23,354 nucleotides of DNA. Origin: Chara braunii. Taxonomy: Eukaryota > Streptophyta > Charophyceae > Charales > Characeae. Under the pieces are notes generated by a model, which worked only from the letters and a program-made list of their open reading frames with translations, ran no database searches and was not told the origin of the DNA. A program made the position numbers and the translations under genes. Below are positions 9,087 to 15,798 of the stretch, one piece after another; position 1 is the stretch's first letter, and the number at the start of each line of letters is the position of its first letter. The DNA lies in NCBI GenBank assembly GCA_003427395.1, contig BFEA01000554.1:428178-451531 (forward strand), written 5' to 3'.

Positions 9087-9137
9087 GCTGTTTCGTCGGA
9101 CTTCCACCGACTCATCAGGAGGTTGAACCTCGACAGC
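9087..9137 (-). ncRNA. Type III hammerhead ribozyme
   Basis: Read on the minus strand, every required element is present. Stem III is GCUGU (9137-9133) with ACAGC (9091-9087), 5 bp. The cleavage triplet is GUC, with the scissile bond between 9132 and 9131. Stem I is GAGGU (9131-9127) with ACCUC (9123-9119) and a 3-nt loop. Core box CUGAUGA is 9118-9112. Stem II is GUCGG (9111-9107) with CCGAC (9099-9095) and a 7-nt loop. The second core box GAA is 9094-9092, with the closing A15.1-U16.1 pair at 9091 and 9133. This is the fold of the self-cleaving motif found in plant retrozymes and some satellite RNAs. It is antisense to the retrotransposon. Activity is predicted, not shown; loop-loop contacts cannot be judged by eye. 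Confidence 0.85.
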
Positions 9138-9182
9138 CCATCTATGGATGGACAAATGCATCTGCCGCCCTAAGCGGCTAAG

Positions 9183-9186
<4 letters not shown>

Positions 9187-9240
<54 letters not shown>
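9187..9240 (+). repeat. (GA)n microsatellite
   Basis: An uninterrupted GA dinucleotide run of about 27 units, located inside the 5' LTR-specific segment next to the hammerhead. Confidence 0.95.
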
Positions 9241-9244
<4 letters not shown>

Positions 9245-9785
9245 CACTTACCTGCACCCGTTGTTTTAGCAACAGGCTGCAGACCGCCGTCTGCACCTGG
9301 CGCTGTAGGTGTCCCGATACGGGCGCGTGAGGGCAGTAGCAAAGAAGACCCTATTGAGCTTGACTCTAGTTCGACTCTGTGAAACGACAGAGGGGCGCCT
9401 GTTCATTTTTGAGTGATGGGTTGCCACCCTCACAGAGAAAAACGAAGAGGAGGGGGGTCAAAAAGAAAAGAAAAGAAAGAAAAAAAAAAGGGGAGCCGCG
9501 AATCTAATCGCGACGCGGGTCCAGATGCAGGGGGTAGAAGCTTTTGGGCTCTAAGTTGACAGCAGACTGTTGGATTTCAACAGTCTGGTTTACTTGGCTC
9601 TATACAGCCATTTAGGGCTGCGTCTGGCCGGGGGTGGAGGCCATATGCATTACCAAGGCATGGAACTTGGTTCCCCTAGGGGAACATAAAGTTTTTCAAC
9701 CCTTGATCTCGTTTGAGATCAAGGGCCAGGCCTGACTCCGAGTTTTAACTGGAGGCAAAGCAACTTCCCTCAGCCTCCAGCCAGC

Positions 9786-9842
9786 TATAAAACAAGCCAG
9801 CAGCCAGCCAGCCAGCATTCATTTGTGGCTGGTGCTGCTGGC
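9786..9842 (+). promoter_or_regulatory. TATA box followed by a strong hairpin, conserved in both LTRs
   Basis: CTATAAAAC (TATAAAA at 9786-9792) is a good plant-type TATA box and is kept at 22427-22433 in the 3' LTR. Directly downstream, GCCAGCAGC (9796-9804) pairs with GCTGCTGGC (9834-9842), and inner CCAGCC pairs with GGCTGG, so any transcript starting 25-35 bases after the TATA box would begin in or next to this hairpin. It lies far from the PBS, so it may not define the genomic-RNA start; the TATA box at 12499 is a second candidate. Confidence 0.4.
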
Positions 9843-10081
9843 ATTACGCTTGGTAAATGCTGGCTGTTGGAGGGGGAACTGCTGGTGGAGTAGGAAGAGC
9901 TGAGAGGAGCTGTTGTTGGCGAAGGAGGAGGTCTACAAGAGGGAGTGAGAGGTGGAGGTGGAGGCTGCCATGGCCACCACCTTGGTAGACTGAAGAGTAT
10001 AGGGGAGATGTTTCGTGACTCTTTCGGCGGCGGCATCCAGTTTTGAAAAGTGTGTAGGGGAGGTGTTGTCCGCTGGGCACG

Positions 10082-10470
10082 GTCGCTGTGCTTTTTTTGG
10101 CGGTGGCGTGGAAGCGCTGCCGATTTTGCGGCAGCAGCTGTGCGTTTTGGCGGTGAAGCGGAAACGATCCCGAAATTCTGCGGCGACGACTATGCTTTTC
10201 GGCGGTGACGCGAAACGCTGCCGAAATTTTGTGACGGCAGCTGGGTTTTTCGGCGGTGGCGTGGAAGCGCTGCCGAAATTTTGAGGCAGCAACTGTGCGT
10301 TTTGGCGGTGACGCGGAAGCGATGCCGAAATTCTGCGGCGGCGGCTATGCTTTTCGGCGGTGATGCGGAAGCGCTGCCGAAATTTTGCGGCGGCAGATGG
10401 GTTTTTCAGCGGTGGCGTGGAAGCGCTGCCGAAATTTTGCGGCAGCATCGGTGTTTCTTTTAGTGGTGGT
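10082..10470 (+). repeat. 52-base tandem array with 156-base higher-order units (5' LTR)
   Basis: The anchor CCGA(A)ATT occurs at 10120, 10170, 10221, 10273, 10325, 10377 and 10429, a period of 50-52. Three monomer types alternate by their variable part (TGTGCGTTTTGG, TATGCTTTTCGG and GGGTTTTTC), giving two full 156-base trimers plus one leading unit. Each monomer can fold through TTTCGGC and GCCGAAA around an inner GCG/CGC stem. Minus-strand frames stay open through the array because 156 is a multiple of three; I do not regard them as genes. Confidence 0.85.
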
Positions 10471-10710
10471 GTGAATATGTTGTCCGATTTTTATGGCACC
10501 AACGACAATTTTGAGGAGCCTCATTAAAAGGGGGTGTGCTTTAAGGTGGTGTTGACGTTGTGTTGTCCGCATATTGCAGCGGCAACGCCTCGACACAGTG
10601 GTGGCATAGTGGTATTGGTCGCAAGTGGTGACAACCCTGANACACTGAGGGGATTGTATGTCAGTGGGCGATCCAGTTGAGGGAGTGGTGTGGATCACTT
10701 TTCTGACAGC

Positions 10711-11665
10711 NNNNNNNNNNNNNNNNNNNNNNNNNNNNNNNNNNNNNNNNNNNNNNNNNNNNNNNNNNNNNNNNNNNNNNNNNNNNNNNNNNNNNNNNNN
10801 NNNNNNNNNNNNNNNNNNNNNNNNNNNNNNNNNNNNNNNNNNNNNNNNNNNNNNNNNNNNNNNNNNNNNNNNNNNNNNNNNNNNNNNNNNNNNNNNNNNN
10901 NNNNNNNNNNNNNNNNNNNNNNNNNNNNNNNNNNNNNNNNNNNNNNNNNNNNNNNNNNNNNNNNNNNNNNNNNNNNNNNNNNNNNNNNNNNNNNNNNNNN
11001 NNNNNNNNNNNNNNNNNNNNNNNNNNNNNNNNNNNNNNNNNNNNNNNNNNNNNNNNNNNNNNNNNNNNNNNNNNNNNNNNNNNNNNNNNNNNNNNNNNNN
11101 NNNNNNNNNNNNNNNNNNNNNNNNNNNNNNNNNNNNNNNNNNNNNNNNNNNNNNNNNNNNNNNNNNNNNNNNNNNNNNNNNNNNNNNNNNNNNNNNNNNN
11201 NNNNNNNNNNNNNNNNNNNNNNNNNNNNNNNNNNNNNNNNNNNNNNNNNNNNNNNNNNNNNNNNNNNNNNNNNNNNNNNNNNNNNNNNNNNNNNNNNNNN
11301 NNNNNNNNNNNNNNNNNNNNNNNNNNNNNNNNNNNNNNNNNNNNNNNNNNNNNNNNNNNNNNNNNNNNNNNNNNNNNNNNNNNNNNNNNNNNNNNNNNNN
11401 NNNNNNNNNNNNNNNNNNNNNNNNNNNNNNNNNNNNNNNNNNNNNNNNNNNNNNNNNNNNNNNNNNNNNNNNNNNNNNNNNNNNNNNNNNNNNNNNNNNN
11501 NNNNNNNNNNNNNNNNNNNNNNNNNNNNNNNNNNNNNNNNNNNNNNNNNNNNNNNNNNNNNNNNNNNNNNNNNNNNNNNNNNNNNNNNNNNNNNNNNNNN
11601 NNNNNNNNNNNNNNNNNNNNNNNNNNNNNNNNNNNNNNNNNNNNNNNNNNNNNNNNNNNNNNNNN
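10711..11665. other. Assembly gap (955 N)
   Basis: An unbroken run of N. It starts immediately after CACTTTTCTGACAGC, the same bases at which the window ends in the 3' LTR. Open frames across it are meaningless. The true gap size is unknown. Confidence 1.
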
Positions 11666-12774
11666 ACCCTTCTAGTGACCGTCTTAGGAGCCACAAGTGA
11701 GTGAGAAGCTGGCGCTATAAGAAACGCAGTTCGTGCGATCACTAGCCATGGACGGAGTGCGACTATGCACTACCTTCGCGGATAGGGTGCGCCATAAGAA
11801 GTGCAAGCCTGGGTCGATCAGACTAGTGGACGGAAAAAATGTAACTAAAGCAATGCCTTGAATATCTTGATATCGCAGACTGATATTTCATCATTCGTAA
11901 GACAGAAAAAATAATCATTGCTTAGAAGGGCAAAGCGACCAACAAAATTTGAAAATGAATCCTTGACCTTAATGAGGCATTCAACGGTCGGCCATTCAAG
12001 TTGAGTACTGATTCGTATAATGGTAGCCGGACTACTTCCAAATGACATTCACACCAAAGTTAGAGTGGGAGCATAGTCATCACTGGTGCGATGACACCCT
12101 ACCTTTAATCGAGTAGTGGAAGTTGTCTGCGTCCTTGTCTAGCAATCGATATGGGGTGGAATGAAAGAACTTGGCAATGCACCTCATCAAATTGAAAAAA
12201 TTGTGACAGCCCAGACGAGTGATATGTATGAGTGTATCAATTTCATAAAATAATTCAGCTTATGTCAGCACAAGTATTTTGTTACTTTTAATTGTCTTCA
12301 AAAGAAGGGACTAAGGATCGATCAAGATATCTCACGCTTGGAATATCACGTCCTAGTCGACTGACGTCGGTCCGATTCGTGGGAGATCAGCGCCCCAGGG
12401 ACGGGCGACGTTCGGGTCCACTTTGGCGTTTAACCATGCGTACCTATGCGACAGCAAACGAGCAAACGCCCTCGGTCGGCCTACCTCTGCAAGTGCATTA
12501 TAAAAACTTTCGCATGTGGGTCGGTAGCTCGGTAGGGATACGCCCCTAAGGGTGGTGACAACCCCTTAGGGAAGGTAAGTTGTGCCCCGCGAGAACCTGT
12601 CCTGTCGTGAGGACCGCGGGATGTACAGCTGACTCACTCGGCCGGAGCGGCGAAGGGTCGACGTGGGTTACCGTGTTGTCCCCGAGTTGTCTCTAAAAAG
12701 TTGAAAGCCTAAGTTTCTCCTGCGTGACGCGGCCGGGAGGGCCCTCGCTCGCGCGGGGGCCGATGCGCTCGACA
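11666..12774 (+). repeat. 3' portion of the 5' LTR (no second copy in the window)
   Basis: No protein-like frame. It contains a TATA-like TATAAAAA at 12499-12506, about 270 bases before the LTR end, a typical place for a U3/R boundary. It also has several hairpins: CCCTAAGGG repeated as CCCTTAGGG (12543-12571), and CCCGCG with CGCGGG (about 12586-12620) enclosing GTCCT and AGGAC. The last 60 bases are very GC-rich and end GACA. Confidence 0.6.
12499..12506 (+). promoter_or_regulatory. Candidate LTR promoter TATA box
   Basis: TATAAAAA preceded by GCAT, about 275 bases upstream of the LTR end. This position suits an R-U5 of about 240 bases. It cannot be compared with the 3' LTR, which is truncated. 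Confidence 0.35.
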
Positions 12775-12776
12775 GG

Positions 12777-12794
12777 TGGCGCCGTTGCCAGGGA
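12777..12794 (+). promoter_or_regulatory. Primer binding site, tRNA-Asp type
   Basis: TGGCGCCGTTGCCAGGGA starts with the TGG expected opposite a tRNA CCA end and, from memory of plant tRNA-Asp, differs by one base from the complement of its 3' end (TGGCGCCGTTGCCGGGGA). It lies two bases after the LTR terminus GACA. The minus-strand cDNA would start here. The tRNA identity should be verified against the host genome. Confidence 0.75.
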
Positions 12795-12983
12795 TAATGA
12801 CAAACTACCGTTGTTTCTGGTGGAACGACACTCGGGAATGGAGCAAGTAAAAGATCATGTCGTAATGGTTGTCTAAGACGAAAGGTTAGTAATCTCTGAA
12901 CCTGTATAAGTGTAAGGAAGGAACCTTAATAGATGCTACCAAACTCCTAGACTGATTTCTTGGGTTTATGTTTTGGTCCCTTG

Positions 12984-13822
12984 ATGGCCGCTGCCGCAGG
13001 AGGTCGCGACAATGACGACGATGGGAGGAATGACATTCAAGAACTGGCACGGGTCATTCGGCAGTCGCAGCGAGAGCCCTACCCTAAGATTCATGTTCCG
13101 TTGTTCGACAGGAATCATGCCTTTTCTTGGACTGACAAGTTCGAGCAATTGGGATATAGCAACGAATGGACAGATGAGAAGATGCTTCGCATGGTTAAAA
13201 GATACTGTAAGGTGGGGTACCGAGACAACATCGATGAGCTGGTGCGAATCTCTATGATTGGTTAGATTTTAAGACGCGGTTGTTGGAGAAGTACCAGCTC
13301 AGCGACCGGTTGCTCGACCTGCAGGATTTGAGGGCGGTGGATCGTAAAAAGTTTGGTACTACCAAACACTTTTTATCAGAATTTGAGCGTGTGGCTCGCC
13401 TAATTCCGGACCTATCCGATAAAGATCGGTGCCTCATCTTCCTTGACAACTTCAACGACGTCGAACAATCGAAATTGGTTGAAGGGATGCAAGGGAGGTA
13501 TGACTGGACTGAGGTCCGGCAAAATGCGCTGGTGGGGAAGTTCGACGATATCCTCTATCGGTTGTTCAGGCAACAAAAGGAGGAATGAGAAAAGGTCAAG
13601 CTGGGAGCGGTGAAGGACGGTGAGATTTACAAAACTTTGACCTGCATGAGAGAGATGATGGAGGGCATGAAGGAGGAAAGGCTGAAGTTCCAAGTCATGT
13701 TTGCCAAAGAGAAAAATAGTAAGAGGAAGGGGAAAGAGCGGGCGAAAGAAAAAAGTGACAGTGAGAGCGAGGAAGAAAAGGAGCCGCCTTGCAAGTTGAC
13801 AAAGCAGAGAGGAAGGTCCTGA
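12984..13822 (+). pseudogene. gag: gag, N-terminal and capsid part, frameshifted
   Basis: The structural protein of the virus-like particle. The first ATG in the frame is 12984. The frame runs to a stop at 13263, but the protein clearly continues one frame back from about 13253 (YDWLDFKTRLLEKYQ), so about one base was lost near 13245-13252. The capsid-like part (LDFKTRL, then HFLSEFERVARLIPDLSDKD) resembles the retrotransposon gag domain. A TGA at 13586-13588 interrupts it, and the same frame then continues through a lysine/glutamate-rich segment to 13822. The frame shifts back by one again near 13801-13805, at an AAAG run, into the downstream ORF. It follows the PBS by a 189-base leader. The function is inferred from family and position; this copy cannot make intact Gag. 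Confidence 0.8.
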
Positions 13823-15798
13823 ATCAAATTCGAGGCGGACAGGGGACTTCCCATAAACAGGGGAAGAACGGTGGACAAAATAATCAAGGAGGGAATGGAG
13901 GTGCTGGCGGTGGTTCGTCAGGACAAAATTCTCAGGGTCAAGGGCAGTTCCGGCCGCAGGTTGGAAGAGGCCGCGGTCGAGGCCATGGGAACGGACAGCG
14001 AAACCGTTGGGCGTCGCAGCAGGAAGCCACATGTAACTATTGCGTAGAAAAGGGCCATATTATGCGGTTTTGCCAACTCCTTTCAAGAGATGAGAAGGAA
14101 GGAATTGTCTTCCCCACGATACGAGGTGAAGTCTTCGATTACGAAGGGAACCTGATCTACCCCAACATTGAAGGGGGTATGAGGAAGGAGGCGTTTCGCC
14201 GAATGGGTCGTCCGCTGCCGGTGACGTTCTGGATTGCTTCTCCCGAAGAAGCGCGGCTGGCCGGGGTCGAGGAGGCCATGGCGTCGCTATATATTGACGA
14301 CTCGTCGCCGGAACCAGGAGGGCTTAGGGAACAAGTGGTGGAACGAGCGCAAAACATCACGAGGCGGCTTGCCCAATGCCGGGACTCTATCATCCGACTT
14401 TGCGTAGGCATGGAGGAAGTCAGGCCTGGATTGCCAAATGTCTTTCTCTTCGGCGAATGGGGTGATAAAAGGGAAGATGCGTCTGGCCAAGCTGGGACGT
14501 CTGCTCCGAGAGAAGCATCGCAAACCAAGCTAATGGTAAGCAAGATGCGACCCAGGCCTGTGCTAAAGAGGAGTGCTCCGACTGTAGCCGTTCAGACTCG
14601 GATGCGACGACGAAACGAGCAGCTTCAGAGGGAAAGAGAGTCTGAAAAGGCAGTGGAAGAAGAGTCCATCCCCGTTAGTGAGAACGATGAGGATAACGAG
14701 GATGAGAAGTTGCGGGCCGAAGAGGAAGAACGGGCTCGTCGTCGTGTGCTGGAAAGGGGGCCAGAGAAACGGAAGACCGAAGCAGGCGAGGAGGAACCAC
14801 GAAAGAAGAAGAACATTTACTCGATCCCCGTGGAGCAGGGGGTCGATATCGAGCGGCTTGTCGATAAGATTCTAGAAAGTCAGTGCGACTTGGTCACGCT
14901 GAAGGAAATTTTGGCGTTATCGCTGAAGATTCGAGAAGAGTTTAAACAGCGGATGACTCGCAAGAGAGTCATGATTGTTAAGCTCGGCGAAGTGATTCCG
15001 CTGGAGGCTAACTGGTCCCCGCCTGGGACAAAGATGGATTGGCGAAGTGTGTCGACCGACCATATTAACGTCCAGATTGGACAACAGGAGTGTTCGGCAC
15101 TTGTGGATGATGGAGCCGAGATGAACATCATTCGTGAGCGCCATGCCATCAAAGCTGGGTTGAAAATCAACCGAGATGACTATGGGTTTTTGGTGGGGGT
15201 TAGCGGATCGACCTTATTTTGCGGAAAAGCCTGTGGCGTTCTCGTCACGGTCGGAAAGGTCAAAGTCTGCTCTTATTTCTACGTGTTACCTAGAGTGGAA
15301 CACGAGGTGCTTCTGGGAAGGGCGTTCCTATGTCGGTCAAAAAGCATCATCATTAACAAGCATGATGGAACCATGTTTGTAATCCTTTGTGATCCTGTCT
15401 GCGGTTATTACGAAGTGGTCAAGTGTGCGAACACTGGACCCTATTGCTCGCGAAACCGGCTGAACCCGGAATCCTATAGCTTCCCAGAATTAGAAAAGTT
15501 GAGACGGGAGAAGGAATCGTTAGGGGAGGAGCCTAATGCTCGTGAGTTCTCGCTGACCCTGCCTGATATTGGGCAGGTAATCGATTTTGTGTCAACACAT
15601 GCGGCGATTGATCCAAATGTGGTGCAGGCATTGACGGAGATCATCACGGACACCGGAAGCGCAAGAACTATGCGCCTTGTTTACTCCCCGTTAGAGGGGA
15701 ATAAGGGAGAAGATCAGAAATTGCCCTCCACTCGACAGGGTCCTTTTTCAGAGGGCGCAGGCTTGACACCGGCGCCAAACGTAAGTATAAGAAAGTAG
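13801..15798 (+). CDS. gag-pro: gag C-terminal (nucleocapsid) and aspartic protease ORF
   Basis: The longest fully open part of the element (about 665 residues). It begins with a G/Q/R-rich basic stretch, then a CCHC zinc knuckle at 14032-14073 (CNYCVEKGHIMRFC, spacing CX2CX4HX4C), the RNA-binding nucleocapsid signature. A charged glutamate/arginine-rich region follows (about 14600-14800). The protease domain spans about 15049-15410, with the active-site motif LVDDGAEMNII (DDGA at 15106-15117) and the flap-side HEVLLGRAFL about 60 residues later. The second active-site residue is Asp where Ser or Thr is usual. The frame ends at 15796-15798; Pol continues one frame back from about 15750. The upstream boundary is a frameshift, so it has no start codon of its own. 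It would normally be made as part of a Gag-Pro-Pol polyprotein. Confidence 0.9.
   Translation, partial: KAERKVLNQIRGGQGTSHKQGKNGGQNNQGGNGGAGGGSSGQNSQGQGQFRPQVGRGRGRGHGNGQRNRWASQQEATCNYCVEKGHIMRFCQLLSRDEKEGIVFPTIRGEVFDYEGNLIYPNIEGGMRKEAFRRMGRPLPVTFWIASPEEARLAGVEEAMASLYIDDSSPEPGGLREQVVERAQNITRRLAQCRDSIIRLCVGMEEVRPGLPNVFLFGEWGDKREDASGQAGTSAPREASQTKLMVSKMRPRPVLKRSAPTVAVQTRMRRRNEQLQRERESEKAVEEESIPVSENDEDNEDEKLRAEEEERARRRVLERGPEKRKTEAGEEEPRKKKNIYSIPVEQGVDIERLVDKILESQCDLVTLKEILALSLKIREEFKQRMTRKRVMIVKLGEVIPLEANWSPPGTKMDWRSVSTDHINVQIGQQECSALVDDGAEMNIIRERHAIKAGLKINRDDYGFLVGVSGSTLFCGKACGVLVTVGKVKVCSYFYVLPRVEHEVLLGRAFLCRSKSIIINKHDGTMFVILCDPVCGYYEVVKCANTGPYCSRNRLNPESYSFPELEKLRREKESLGEEPNAREFSLTLPDIGQVIDFVSTHAAIDPNVVQALTEIITDTGSARTMRLVYSPLEGNKGEDQKLPSTRQGPFSEGAGLTPAPNVSIRK
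14032..14073 (+). other. CCHC zinc knuckle (nucleocapsid)
   Basis: CNYCVEKGHIMRFC matches CX2CX4HX4C exactly. It marks the RNA-packaging end of Gag. Confidence 0.95.

Larger units (their letters stand above)
8748..9519. other. 772-base segment present only in the 5' LTR; carries the hammerhead ribozyme
   Basis: The 3' LTR reads directly from CATTCGGG into TCCAGATGCAG (22153-22170). In the 5' LTR the same two blocks are separated by this segment, with CGGG at both junctions (8744-8747 and 9516-9519). That fits an insertion with a 4-base target duplication or a microhomology deletion in the 3' LTR. Its ends have a very short inverted match (GTCG and CGAC). Inside are hairpins at 8785-8800, 8903-8919, 9036-9060 and 9375-9392, a T/C-rich tract (8936-9023), the minus-strand hammerhead, and a (GA)n tract (9187-9240). 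No PBS or protein-coding frame was found. Confidence 0.75.
7643..12774 (+). repeat. 5' LTR (contains an assembly gap)
   Basis: It starts TGTCGGGAC and ends GACA, an inverted TGTC/GACA terminus, two bases before the PBS. The first part (7643-10710) aligns with 21036-23354 except for a 772-base segment, 8748-9519, that is missing from the 3' copy. The second part (11666-12774) has no partner in the window, so its membership rests on the terminus and the PBS position. Apparent length is about 5.1 kb, with a gap of uncertain true size. It contains an ACGT cluster, GC-rich imperfect repeats of about 25 bases (8115-8198), a stem-loop (8245-8268), a TATA box (9786) and the 52-base tandem array. Confidence 0.8.

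Noticed and set aside
9933-10448. Minus-strand frame through the 52-base array (also at 22727-23092)
   Set aside because: Open because the 156-base unit is a multiple of three and lacks stops; the plus strand is open in other frames too. No start context or known protein.
10082-10470. CRISPR-like array
   Set aside because: Monomers are contiguous, without unique spacers, and lie inside a eukaryotic LTR.
10345-11742. Large open frames across the N gap
   Set aside because: They consist mostly of N and carry no information.
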